Origin: Oscheius onirici
Lineage: Eukaryota > Nematoda > Chromadorea > Rhabditida > Rhabditidae
Direction: 5' to 3'
Assembly: GCA_932521025.1 (NCBI GenBank)
Contig: OW051472.1
Location: forward strand, 930,001 to 994,000
DNA: 64,000 nt
The notes under the pieces are model-generated. The model worked only from the letters and a program-made list of their open reading frames with translations. It made no database searches and was not told the DNA's origin. Positions 1 through 10,576 of this stretch are shown piece by piece. Position numbers and translations under genes: made by a program. Every line of letters begins with the position of its first letter. Position 1 is the first letter of the stretch.

Positions 1-148
1 AGCTCAAAAATCTCTAAACTGCTGAAAGCAGTGATGGCTCGTGCATTAGCGCAAATGGGCCCTTTTAGCATAATGCGCTGAAACAAGGCCATTTTTGGTA
101 GGAATACATACGTGAAAAATCTGATTTAAGGTCCTGCTCCAATTTTAG

Positions 149-1286
149 GCTTGGTCTTTGTAAACAGAGAGGGAGCGCTGCAATTATTTTGCGAGGCTGC
201 GGCGGAGGTAGGCGAGTTTCTTATGAGAAAATTGCTCCAGCCTTCTTCTCAGAAAAAGTACCCAGATTCTGGTCTGGAAGAAACTATAATACATGTGCCT
301 TAAACCATGTCTTCTTACAAATAAGGGTCATATCATAATCGTTAAAAGTTCGTTAAGAAGCCCAGTTAACACAGAAACATTGGATACTCAGCTAGGATAC
401 GCAACTGAAATTTAGCATTAGCCTGCGTACATTAACTGAGTATCCAATGGATCTGTGTTAAGTTGAACTTAATCACGTTGGCACGGATTATTAAGCCCGA
501 AAAACGTGTAACCCGGCTTTGAAAATCAGGAAGAAAGTTGGCAGGAACGTAAGTTCTCAAAAAGATTGAGTTTCTTTGTATGAGCGATGCTCTGAAACTC
601 GAGAAGAACACCAGAATTGGTTATTCCCTTTTACTAACCAATCCTTTATAACAAAAACATGAAAAGAAAGAGAATAAATCGCAAGGGATAAATTGTTGAA
701 AAACAGACAACAAAATCTACGAGAGCGATCAAGAAAGATCAAGAGAAGAGAGATTGATTCGAAATTTGGCCAGGGAAGAAAAATATGCGTGAGCACAAAA
801 ATGTTGGGTGGACGCAGTCACGTATTAGGGCTACCGTAGGGGATAAAGTAGCGGGAATGAGGGGAAACGATAAAGGCGTAACGGTGAATGAATGTGCTTG
901 CCGTAGATGGTGTTGTGGTGTTGGCTTCGTTAATACTTACTGTAAGAAATCTGCTGTGAATAAGCAGTAAAAATTTGAAGATGGCTGCGTATCTTTGACT
1001 GAGTATCCAATGTTACACGAGAGAACTCGACTGAGTATCCAATGCTATGTGTTCAGACCACTTAAAGTTCTAAAATCCCCCTTTTCAGCAAATCGAAATG
1101 GTGATCCCGCTCTACGAGTCTATCCGTGCTCTCATCGTCGAGACCTTCTTCCCCCGGAACCCCGAACTCGGAGCCAGATTCTTCGAAGAAGCTCTCTTCC
1201 TCGTCGTAGATGACGGTTACGTTGATGCCACTCCAGAAGACCGCCGTCTTCAACTTGAAAGTCTCATCTCGAAATACGTTCTGTAA
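149..1286 (+). CDS. 3' end of an unrecognised protein gene, two exons visible
   Basis: Two exons join in phase. Exon 149-207 follows the acceptor AATTTTAG and ends at GAG|GTAGGC. The last exon, 1089-1286, follows CTTTTCAG and ends with TAA. The joined peptide reads LVFVNREGALQLFCEAAAE, then QIEMVIPLYESIRALIVE, and ends QLESLISKYVL. It is acidic and probably helical, without TM segments. AATAAA lies near 1388, about 100 nt after the stop. The 881-nt intron carries a foldback element (364-475) and further copies of its TTGGATACTCA core near 1002 and 1035. Upstream exons could not be placed: the stretch 1-120 has coding-looking bits but no phase-consistent join. I do not recognise the family. 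Confidence 0.45.
364..475. repeat. short foldback repeat with GAGTATCCAATG arms
   Basis: Inverted arms of about 38 nt contain AACACAGA and CATTGGATACTCAG; the right arm is the reverse complement. It lies inside the intron of the preceding gene. The same core occurs in another foldback at 43504-43714 and as direct copies near 1002 and 1035, so this is a dispersed family. Confidence 0.6.
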
Positions 1287-2800
1287 ACAACTTAATATTG
1301 CCCACCCCCCTGGAGTTAACATGTTCTTTAACCCCAAAGAATCTCATTTTGATTCGCGTGTGCCCAGCTATTTTTAAAGTCGTTGAATAAAATAGCAGTT
1401 GCAGCGTCTGTTGATTATTCGAATGGCGGACGTGAACAGCGGTGAGAAGAGATTCAGGGAGCAGAGTAAGTTGAGCGGAAAGGATATTGGGGAACAGGGC
1501 CACGAACTTTAAGTGATCCTTAATGTAAAATGAGGTTTATGTTTATTTGTAATAATCATATACTTTCTATATGTCGCATGTCCTCCATTCGTCGGGGCTT
1601 ATCCTTGCAGGTCTCATCCACACTTCGCCTAGCTGGGCCGTAAAGTCCATCTCAACTTCTACCTTCCAGACATTTTTTTTCGTCTACATGGCCTCCATTC
1701 TGTGAGGCATTTCGTCCATCGATCATCTTTCACATTCGCAATCTTCTTGGCCCAGGACCACTATTCCTTTCTGAGCTGGAGAGATTAAATGAGGTGGCGA
1801 GATGGAAAATAACCATTACAAAAACTACGGACTTGCTTGGAATAGAAAGGTACAACATTTTGAGTTTGTATTCGGCAAGACGGTCTAAAAAGCACTTAAC
1901 TTCGTTGTTCGCTGCGTGACTCGGGGCCATAAAAATTAAATGCAAGTATTATTATAACTTAGCGGTAGATACACAGCGAAAGTCAGGAGGCGCCAGCGTT
2001 AATCTGAAGTTTCCAAGCGCGAAGCTCGCTTCGACCCAACCAAGGCATCCATCCTTCTTAAACTTTAACACAGCGCAAAAAAACTTAAGAGGCGTTGAAC
2101 ATGGCTGTCTCCGTAAAGTTAACTGAACACGGTATCCCGAGATCTTGTTCACAGAGTTAAAAGTTTGTTCACAGACTTTAATGGTGCTTACACTTTACTT
2201 AAAGTCCTGCTCATTTCTTTCCAGAATCTTCTTTCAAAACTTTGTTTTTATCTAACTTTAAGTACCGTGCAGACTTAATACAAAAATGTTCCCAAAAATG
2301 TTGACTCGCATGAATATTGCTTGATCATCATGCTTGAAAAATTGTTGCCATTTGGGCTAATCATCCGTTTATCATTAATCCAAAATCTGAATAAAAACTC
2401 ATCAGTGCCAGCAATCACATAATGTGAAAGTGCACCTTTTTACTCAGTTATTTTAATCCAATCTCCAGTCGCTAGATTAACTATCAATGAGCAGAATTGA
2501 GGAAGTGCAGAATTTAAGCTCTTGGGGACTATTTTCTCAATCTTTAAGCTGAAAGAAACTTGAGCCATTCACACAATTGATAACCGATAATATTTGCTCC
2601 TCGAAGGTGTCACTGTTTGCTCGGGGTCAGGCCGGCAGTTTTCAAATTTTCTAAGCTTTTCACTTACTTTAATGTTATGAACTTGTACATTGCGTATAGA
2701 CCAAAATTTTAAGTTTTTAAGATTTTTAAGAATGGATCAGAATACGACTTTTCCAGTTTGGGACAAACATAGTATCGAATCTTGGATCTAAACTATTATA
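1287..2800. other. intergenic stretch, no supported gene
   Basis: After a poly(A) signal near 1388 I see only short ORFs without convincing splice sites. A segment near 2030-2065 (minus) shares about 30 nt (ATGGATGCCTTGGTTGGG and following bases) with 6914-6945 (plus), so it is probably part of a dispersed repeat. Confidence 0.4.
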
Positions 2801-3391
2801 TTAAAGGGACAGTCCCCACCCCCCGCCCGATGAAGCTCAAGCCAAACGCTGTACCAAACGCTGTGGTATGCGGCGCCGCCGTCCGATCTGGCAAGTCAGA
2901 CCGCATTGAGCTCGGTTAGCGCTGATTATCAGGGGGTCTTTGGTTCGAATCCTTTAGTGTGAAAACCTTTTTTCTTTTTACATTTTGATAGAAAAATGTG
3001 TTTTTAGTTGTTTGCGACCCTATTTTCTGATTTTCCAAAGCAATTCCGCCATTTTTGCTCCTGCGCATACGCCCCGCACTTCCATTGTCATTTGCATCCT
3101 GAAGAAAAGGTTTTCGAGCTTTGTGATATTCTTCAAAGTTGAAGAAAAGATCGAGGGCTACATTTTTACAGAACATCGCAAAACATTACAAATTATTCTT
3201 CGCCTAGTAGCTGCGTATTCAATATTCACAGCCATTTTTCAATCTGACAACGAGCTTTGCCAGGTTTACAATGTGCTAAATGCAAATGACGATGGAAGTG
3301 CGGGGCGTATGCGCAGGAGCGCATACCACAGCGTTTGGTACAGCGTTTGGCTTGAGCGTCATCGGGCGGGGGGTGGGGACTGTCCCTTTAA
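2801..3391. mobile_element. TTAA-flanked MITE, copy A
   Basis: TTAA (2801-2804) is followed by AGGGACAGTCCCCACC. The other end, GGTGGGGACTGTCCCT, is followed by TTAA (3388-3391). The terminal inverted repeats extend about 70 bp and include the doubled word ACGCTGT/ACCAAACGCTG. TTAA target duplication is the hallmark of piggyBac-type transposases; no transposase is encoded. The interior holds a tRNA-like segment near 2897-2962. Confidence 0.75.
2897..2962 (+). pseudogene. tRNA-like relic inside TTAA MITE
   Basis: A D-arm-like sequence (GAGCTCGGTTAGCGC), a short central hairpin and a clear B box (GGTTCGAATCC) lie in tRNA order. The acceptor stem cannot be paired and the anticodon arm is not canonical, so it is a tRNA-derived relic rather than a working gene. 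Confidence 0.5.
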
Positions 3392-4151
3392 GACACATTG
3401 TCTGTAATTTTTTAGCAAAAAGTAGGGGTGTCGGACATAGGGGTTTTTATTGGTCGACTAGGTCAGATATGAAGTAAATAAATTATTTATGAGTACCCCG
3501 TGTGCTTTTAAACCAAAATTATTTTTTGGAATTTTCGAATTTTCGCAACTTTGTTATTTTTACTTCATTTTTTCACTATTTTTACATTTGAATAAACGTT
3601 TCTAGTGTATTTTTTCAAGCTGAATCGATTAAGCATGGTTAAAAGCCGAAAAAAAATAAGCGCAAAACGTAAAAAAAACAAGTTAAAAGAGGTTAAAGAA
3701 ACAGTCTCATTATGTGTGAAGGTGTAAACGCAACCCAACCGAACGATAAGACCGAACGTATTGGGTCCCCTAACGAATTTGACCTTAAAATCATTATTTT
3801 GCCTATTAGATTAGCTCATCACTTGCTCCAGATCGCTCTCTTATCAGCTGCTGTGAACCGCACTTACTTCCCTCTATCAGTCCCTTTCAGGTTTACTTTG
3901 CTGAATCACACATGACGAATTTTCGATTTATAGGGTCTGTCACTTTTTTGAGTACTCCATTCTTTCTTTTGTCTGTCTTCAATGCATGTTCCGACACTGC
4001 TTTAATCAATTTTTTAAGGAAAAGTTATGAAAATGTGGGGTCCTGCAACGGATGACAAGTTTTTTGGCCGAGTACCAATGATGGCAAGTTGCTTAAGTTT
4101 AAATTTCATATATAAATTTTAATTTTGTTTAAATATAGTTCAATTTAGACT
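3392..4151. other. intergenic stretch upstream of the LAPTM-like gene
   Basis: AT-rich. Short ORFs only, the longest about 67 codons near 3712, without supporting splice signals for coding use. Any promoter of the downstream gene must lie here or in the preceding MITE; no TATA box stands out. Confidence 0.3.
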
Positions 4152-6286
4152 ATGGTCTCGATAGCCATGGTATTAATGGCCATTACACAACTGTTCATCT
4201 CGATTTGGTACCTCACCTATCATTGTTGGTAAGTTAACATACCGTAAATATTTGATTAGAGGCACTGCGCCACTATTCGAATATAAAAAATACGCAATTA
4301 CGTACGCATTTTTTTCGGATTGAAGAAAATATTTTTTGATTTTCTTAGTATTTTTCCCATACAGATATGTTTCCTGGCTGCTAGTAAAAAATAATGATAA
4401 AGTTAAAAAATGTCGTCGTCAATCCAAAAAAAATGCATACGCAATTGCGTATTTTTTTGTTTTCGAATAGTGGTGCAGTGCTCATTTTCACATATTTCCC
4501 GTATTTTTTCGACACTTTCCAAAAAAAAAGATTTAGGTGGTACTTCATAACACTAGCTGCAATCGTAGCAGCTGCAGCAGCTCTCTTTTTTACGATCAGG
4601 GCACAAAACACCAACATTTTGATTTTTGTACTCTGTTATCAGGCAAGGCTGGTCTAAAAGGGTTTAAAGCACTTTTAGGCTCTTTTTGTTATTCTTTTCC
4701 TCGGAGCAGCTATAAATCTTATTGTTCTTCTCTGTCACCCGTACTCGGACAGTTATCTGTTCCGACACTGCTTTAATAGTGGCAAGACGTTGGCTACTCA
4801 CTGCGCCAAGAGTAAGTCTTTAAATTTTTTTTACATAAGACAAATTTTCAGATGTCAGAATAGCTGGAGCTGTTTACAGTGGCATCTACTTGTTCTTCGC
4901 TGTCATTAATGGTTTCTGTTTAATGGTACTGTACCGGTTTTACTTGTTTTTGAAGGACAAGAAGAATATGATGCCCAGGTGAGTGGAATCACGGCATAGG
5001 AACCTAGTCTGTTCAAAAATGGGAATGGTACAGTAACTCGAAGTTCCGTTCCTATTGGTACCCGTATGTACGTATTTGGTATCATTTAACCAGGTGAAAG
5101 TTGAAAGTTTGCCTGTTAGGCAACCCTATACGTACACTATGATCCCGCGGGGAAGGCAATTTCGGGTTACTGTAGCATTCTTTTTTGAGCAGACGCATTT
5201 TTCTTCATTTTTTATCAACTTTTATGCTTTCTAACTACTTTTATCGGATTCAGCGTGTAAAAGAATCCCTTGAACCATGAATTCAATTCAAATTGCGAGA
5301 CTTTCGAATTTCGTCTATTTCTCCCATGTTTTTAGTGAATTTACGGTCTAAGGGGTTATTTTATACACTGAATCCGATAAAAGTAGTTAGAGAACATAAA
5401 AGTTGATGAAAGATGAAGAAAAACTGCGAAATTGGTTCATTATGAGAGTTCCCGCGGTTATTTTCAAACGAAGGGGGGCTCCTGTCGAACACAGACCTTA
5501 AAGTTTGGGGCTCGGCAGTTGCTGATGTTGATGATTATTGCAATAGTCTGTGACGAGGGCAGATCTGATCGTCTTAAATTCCATTTCCGTTCTTTTAAAC
5601 CAGGAAGGTTCAACATCTCTGAGAATGTCCTCTGTCCATCGTAGTCGTGGAGCTCCTTGTTGTCTTTTGCCCTAAATTGGAGTCCATTCTGTCATCTTCT
5701 TCGTCCTAGCTTGTTCCCATCCGAGTGAAATTTTCTGTCCAGAATAGTTTGGTATAGAGCGTCTTCTTTCGCCAATCTGCCTGTTTTTGTCTTGATTTTT
5801 TTCTCTGTCAGACTACTTTTGATCGCGCTAACAGGAGGCTGGGCAACGAAGCTAACTTCACACATCCAAACGGGGATCAGACATTATTTGACATCAGTTG
5901 ATACCTACGCTCGAGTGAGTAATAGACTGGAATTGCAGATACACCCCCAATGGAAATCCAACCACAAATTCAACGCCAGGACCAGCACGTCCTCAGGAGC
6001 CTGTACCGTCCTCAAATGAGGGCAGCTTCGTTTCAACCAGTTCTGATCCTCCAGCTAACAATCAGTACAATGCTTACAAGTCAGTAGACAGCTGACAAAT
6101 TTCAAAAAATCTGTTTACAGTAACCCGCCACGAGCTCCAGAGTCGCTCGGTGGTGAGTGGGATAATCAGCCCACATTTCCGCCGGCGTATCAACAACAAA
6201 GACCCTATAATGCTTACGAAGAGACGGCACCAGCTGCTTTTCCACCGTCGAAAAACGATCATTTGTACGATGATGCTCCGTATTGA
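4152..6286 (+). CDS. LAPTM-like four-TM protein with PPxY tail
   Basis: Six exons join in phase: 4152-4228, 4537-4642, 4679-4811, 4852-4978, 5939-6079 and 6121-6286, giving 249 residues. The start ATG follows an ATTTAG acceptor by three bases, which suits trans-splicing. Four hydrophobic segments are visible: SIAMVLMAITQLFISIWYL, FITLAAIVAAAAALFF, ALFVILFLGAAINLIVLLC and IAGAVYSGIYLFFAVING. A basic stretch (KDKKNMMPR) follows, then a roughly 100-residue Pro/Asn/Tyr-rich cytosolic tail containing PPAY. In LAPTM4/5 proteins such PPxY motifs bind WW domains of NEDD4-type ubiquitin ligases for lysosomal sorting; that role is inferred. Intron 2 is a 36-nt GC-AG intron. Intron 1 carries a palindromic MITE and intron 4 (960 nt) a foldback plus a LINE tail. 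An additional upstream N-terminal exon cannot be excluded. Confidence 0.8.
4240..4503. mobile_element. palindromic MITE, TACCGTA family copy 1
   Basis: It begins TACCGTAAATATTTGA and holds inverted arms GCACTGCGCCACTATTCG and CGAATAGTGGTGCAGTGC around an AT-rich core with ATACGCAATTACGTA. Matching copies lie at 9355-9602 and 41117-41360. The TA edges suggest a Tc1/mariner-type target site. It lies in intron 1 of the LAPTM-like gene. Confidence 0.65.
5190..5430. mobile_element. foldback element in an intron
   Basis: The arms TTTTTCTTCATTTTTTATC...CTAACTACTTTTATCGGATT and their reverse complement (5358-5430) form a hairpin of about 70 bp per arm with an 80-nt loop. The inner sequence (TTTTATACACTGAATC) resembles the interior of the element at 55471-55871. 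Confidence 0.6.
5480..5730 (-). mobile_element. RTE-like LINE 3' coding relic
   Basis: Minus-strand translation gives WEQARTKKMTEWTP, then a stop, then GKRQQGAPRLRWTEDI and LRDVEPSWFK. This is the conserved C-terminal signature of RTE/Jockey-type LINE proteins (GKRxRGRPxxRWxDDI...W), placed after the reverse transcriptase domain. Only about 80 codons remain, with an internal stop, so it is a degraded fragment. It lies inside intron 4 of the LAPTM-like gene. Confidence 0.55.
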
Positions 6287-7263
6287 AGAAAAATGGGAAA
6301 AACTATTTTTCCCTTAATTGTACCTTTTTAAATTAAACAGACTTCATTTTTTCACGCATGGACATTGTAAGAAACTTTTCCTGTAGCTGCTCACGATAAC
6401 ATATCAGTCAGCGAGAAAATTAATTCAGTCGGCCCCACATAACAATATTCAGGCTATAAAAATAGATGATTGACTTGGAGGTCGAAGGCTATCTTGCCGA
6501 TAGGAAATCGGGGCTGGAAATAAGTGCGGAAGTAGTTGGGCAGAATAATTAACGTCATTTGCAGAGTAAAGAGTAGTTTTCGCGAAAGTTTATACAAAAA
6601 GCTGGGAATTGAAGCTTATTGGGAGGGGAATATTTGTGCTACTTATTGCATACGACAACCAGGTTAAAAGGGCTATTGAATCGGCATATTTTCAGTAAGA
6701 AACCCCACCGACACGACAGGACAGCATTCATTCGAAGCTAAAGTTTACCCTGTAATCAACGCCTAAACAAGCTCAGACTCTAATTGGAGTCAAATTTCAG
6801 GGGCCAGAGAAATCTGTGCAGGTACCAAAAGGCTTAAGTTCTACATATAATCTGGACAGGTGCCAAAACTGACTCCAATAACGATTTATCTTCGTGCCAA
6901 TTTGCCGACGTACTGGAGAATGGATGCCTTGGTTGGGCAGAAGCGGGTTTGAACGTGGCATTAATATATTGTCGCTGCCGTCTCCTGCCATCTCGCCTCA
7001 TTGAAACGACACGAAGCGATACGAATGCTAAGCGTTCAACCGGATGACCACAGGAATACTTGATTAATATCAACCATGAAGCTTTGGACATTTGCCAGTG
7101 AGCAGAGAATTTAGACATAAGATTTGTGATCAGTTCTCGCGCCCATAAAATCCACCGTTTCTCGCTATCCGATCGAGTTAAGCGATCCCATTATGTTCCG
7201 ACGGCAGTCAGTCATACTAATTGTTATTAAAGTCGTCAGTCTATTCACAGCACTTACTAAACA
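6287..7263. other. intergenic stretch between two plus-strand genes
   Basis: An AATTAA-type poly(A) signal lies near 6335. The remainder has short ORFs only. The segment near 6914 shares a 30-nt word with 2030-2065. TCTATTCACAG at 7240-7250 is a probable trans-splice acceptor for the next gene. Confidence 0.35.
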
Positions 7264-8430
7264 ATGGGCTTTCCTTCTCCACACCTTGACCGTGCGTCTC
7301 CTTACGTTATTCCCATCGAGGCTTTTGATCAAGACGTCGAGAGGAGAATGTCAGCCGTTTTTGGAGACTTGTCCTACGTGCCCAGACGACACTCCCATCA
7401 TAAAAAGCAAAAGGCGAGGAGATGCTGTAAAGGTTAGAAAATTTCCAGTTTAAATTAAGTGTTTAAATTTCAGTTGTTGTCTTAATCGTCATCCTGCTAG
7501 CCATTATTGTGGTCCTGGTAATCTTCTTGGGAGTCTACTATTCAGTTAGATGTGTCTCAAAGTGCTAGAAAGTTATCACGTTTTGTTAATACAGTGCCTT
7601 ATGTAGACAGTTAAACGTGTTTTTAAGAGGGACAGTCCCATTATAACCAGGCGTTTTCTTCGTTCCACACACATTTTTCTTTGTTTTTCTTTGTTTCTAA
7701 TTCGACTTCTCCTCGAAAATTACCCCCTAAAATGAGTGGTGGAACGTCAAATTTGGTGGGAAAATGACGGAAATAAACGAAAAAACACTTTTTGGCCTTC
7801 CGCCTTTTTCTGGCAATTTTCCGCCATTTTTTGAGTTTCAACACTCATGTTAGGGGTAGATTTTGACGATAAATCGATTAAAAACAAGTAAAAATAGAAA
7901 AAATGAGTGTAAACCCCCTAAAAATGCAAAAATAAAATTTTGCCGCCACGAAATTGCCTGATCACACGTTCACACACAATGGAACTGTCCCTTTAAAGCT
8001 GTTCAATACCCGAGTTCTGGTCATTGTGGGAAGCAGAGAAGCATTACATCGAAGTGCGTCAGAGAAAAACGGAATGGAGAGTGATCGGAATCAAAATTCT
8101 TCACAGATGGAACAACCAAAGAGTTCGAAAAAAAAACAAAGCTGACAGATTGGAGGAGGAAGACACTATCTATTAAACTCCTCTGAGCTGAGAAGAACAC
8201 TCCAATGGATTCGAACAGATGAACCAAGATATTTTCTGATTGGATCTCATTTGAAGGTGGGAGACATAGAGGAGTTCGAAGAAGATGATGGAGCGACAAT
8301 GTACAGAGACTGGCCGGGCGCTTGTGGCATAGGAATGGCAATACATCCGATATACACTCGCCAGAGGCTTGATAATGTAAAAATTGAAATACCAAAGCGT
8401 TCAGATCTGTGCTTGCTTAAAATTGTTTAG
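7264..8430 (+). CDS. probable type II membrane C-type lectin-like protein
   Basis: Phase-consistent exons are 7264-7432, 7474-7561, 7999-8053 and 8149-8430 (197 residues). A cytosolic segment starting MGFPSPHLDRASPY carries a basic cluster HHKKQKARRCCK. Next come one TM segment (VVVLIVILLAIIVVLVIFLG) and an extracellular CTLD-like region. Its landmarks are WSLWEAEKHYIE, IGGGRHYLLNSSELRR, YFLIGSHL, DDGATMYRDWPGACGIGM and the closing DLCLLKI. The usual WEAExYC cysteine is replaced, so the fold looks degenerate. An alternative reading is a separate 87-residue single-TM protein ending at TAG 7568, with the CTLD as a different or broken gene. The third intron holds a TTAA MITE whose right edge abuts the exon 3 acceptor (TTTAAAG). 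Confidence 0.5.
7623..7996. mobile_element. TTAA-flanked MITE, copy B
   Basis: The left edge TTAA(G)AGGGACAGTCCCATTATA and right edge ACTGTCCCT-TTAA match the ends of copy A. The interior (TTGCCTGATCACACG, CACACACAATGGAACTG, AATGAGTGGTGGA) matches copy C at 47279-47604. It is inserted at the 3' end of an intron of the type II lectin gene. Its right TTAA plus AG may supply the splice acceptor. Confidence 0.7.
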
Positions 8431-8632
8431 TAATGAGTTTTCGGACTCTGAATAATTGTTGTCTGAACAGGTGAAATGTGTGATCATTGCTAGATACTCC
8501 TTTACTTAAAAACTTAAAGCATTAAGAACACGAATAAAAAAATATTCATCGCATAACTCGCTCTATTAAATAGTCTCTCTTCTGTTGAAGAAAACAGTAC
8601 TAGACAGCTTTGTCGGAATCTTCTTTCTCCCT

Positions 8633-9999
8633 TTAACTGAAAATCTCTGAAATTTTGTGAAGCACAATATACTTGCCTATTCCAACGACAAATTCCCGGT
8701 ACGGTCGTGATACGATTAGAAGAGTGACCGCTCCTGAGGGAGAGCCACAGCCTAGCACAAGCAGTAGATATACAGCTATGTCAGCCCTGCTTGACATATA
8801 AAGAAACATTAAACTTAAAATAACACAAGGGATCACAAAGAATATTTCAGATGCCACTGTCTAAAAAACTGTGTCCCAATAGTCTACATCAAAAACCTGT
8901 GCAATAAGACAATTAAGCCAGTTCTTGTGCATCCTTCTTGTCCTCTCCGACATGCTATTTTTCTGTTTGTTTAAAATGCGAAAAGAGATATACGGGCAAA
9001 TTATTGCGACTGAGCCAATTATAAAAATTGCTACGAGACAGGCAGCTATGCAAAGCTCCTGCCACAGACTGTTGCCAAAGTCGACAGCAAACGTCTTCTC
9101 GTCGTACCACAACTCGCTAATATTTCCGAACCAGTCTGATTGAAGCCGTTTTGCTACAGACTGATCCGTCATCAGTAGGGAAGGAGCCCAAAAAAGGGGA
9201 CAAACAACGGGTCCGAGAAGATGATTCCCATACTTAAAGATAAAACTTAAGTGGCGGTAGTATCCTTGCTTGAACTGTTTTGTGAACAATTGCTCCATTC
9301 GAATAATGAATAACATTCCAATTGCGACTCCAATAGCTTAATGATTAATTGGAATACCGTAAATCTTTGAATAGCGGCACTGTGCCACTATTCAAACACA
9401 AAAAAATACGCAATTACGTAAGTACGTACGCATTTTTTTCGGATTGAAGAAAATATCTTTCGACCTTCCTAGTATTTTTCCTATACAGAAATGGACCAGT
9501 AAAAAATAATGAAAAAGTTAAAAAATGGTTAAAAAAAACAATCCAATTGCGTATTTTTTTTGTATTCGAATAGTGGCGCAGTACACTCAAACATTTACGG
9601 TAGTTAAATTATTTGGAAGTTTAAAAATTTGCTCAACTCACATGTTAAATTAACCATGCATATCACAATTTGCCAGAGCTCTGGAATCCCAATCAGGTAA
9701 TAGTAACCAGTCGAATAGAACCCTCTATATGGCCAGACAATTACTGGAAGCATGAACACAAGGATGTTTAAGGTCCAGAGATGAAAACTGCGTCAAGTTA
9801 TTAGAAATTACCAAATTCCTTACTACAAAATATTCAGGATGAGCATAAACTTGTAATATTTGGTCATCTGCTTGGGTGACTTGCAAGCAATACAGTAGAT
9901 TACCAAAGGCACGACAAGAATATCAAAAATGGTGATTATTTTAGGCCAGATGTGGAAAGCCGGTGGGTCTGGATCGAAATAGGGATTAGGTTGCCACAT
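8633..9999 (-). CDS. srh: serpentine receptor, class H type (chemoreceptor)
   Basis: Four minus-strand exons join in phase: 9824-9999, 9642-9787, 8897-9336 and 8633-8860, giving 329 residues. The two small introns are both 36 nt. The protein starts MWQPNPYFDPDPPAFHI and has seven hydrophobic stretches. It shows the family C-terminus CGSPSGAVTLLIVSRPYREF after SERTRRMHKNWLNCLIAQ. These are features of nematode srh receptors, seven-TM proteins usually placed in chemosensory cilia; ligand unknown. Length is in the usual 320-350 range. Intron 2 (305 nt) holds a TACCGTA-family MITE. Its acceptor ATTAAG is weak, so exon 3 could start a few bases away. The exact subfamily (srh against related sr families) rests on memory of the motifs. 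Confidence 0.85.
9355..9602. mobile_element. palindromic MITE, TACCGTA family copy 2
   Basis: The most complete copy: TACCGTAAATCTTTGAATAG at one end and CAAACATTTACGGTA at the other, with GTGCCACTATTC and GAATAGTGGCGCAGTA arms. It lies inside the second intron of the srh gene. Confidence 0.75.
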
Positions 10000-10131
10000 T
10001 GCAATAGAAAAACAAAGCAGGTGATTTGAGACTTTATTCTAGAGATCCCCAGATCAGACCACAAAATTAAGCAGCTGAAATGGCATATTTTATCACACTT
10101 TATACTTAACACGTCGCGACAGGAAAATCAA

Positions 10132-10418
10132 GTGCGCGAAGTGTTCTAACGACTTTGGTAGTTTCTTTGGAGGGACAGGGCGTGACAAAGGACAGTAAGA
10201 CTGAGACTCGCTAAAGATAGGGCCGGGCGACCCGTTCAGGTCCTGCATTTTGAAATTAGGCTTGGGAGGGGGTGGGTTCAAATACAATTTCGGTAGTTTT
10301 TTTGAAGGGTCAAGGAGAGTGACTGGAGAAGAGTAACAAAGGAGGAATGAAAGGGAAACCAGAGCTCCGTGACAGATCGAAGTCATCTTTAGCCCTGGAA
10401 GGGCGTTGCCAACCTTGT
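10132..10418. repeat. dispersed repeat, copy 1
   Basis: Starts GTGCGCGAAGTGTTCTAACG and ends GGAAGGGCGTTGCCAACC. The same start, end and middle words (GACTGAGACTC, CTAAAGATAGG, GAGTAACAAAGGA) recur in order at 11451-11782. The terminal word also recurs inverted at 62331-62361. A 97-codon minus ORF here is not matched by the second copy and is probably chance. Confidence 0.65.
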
Positions 10419-10517
10419 TTCTATATAACTAACGTTATAAATTTATACCTTCATTGCCTAACAATAAAAACATTCCCGAAATTACCCAAACTTTTCTAAC
10501 TTTTCAAAAAAGACTTC

Positions 10518-10525
10518 TATAAATA
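10518..10525 (+). promoter_or_regulatory. TATA box of the Gly/Met-rich gene
   Basis: TATAAATA lies 52 bp before the ATG at 10577 in a short AC-rich leader without an obvious trans-splice acceptor. Confidence 0.55.
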
Positions 10526-10576
10526 CGCGCGAAAATTTCAAACAAACAAAACTACTCAACAACAAATAAGAAGAAG

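Noticed and set aside
10093-10386. 97-codon minus ORF starting MTSICHGALVSLSF
   Set aside because: It lies in a dispersed repeat whose second copy (11451-11782) does not keep the frame.
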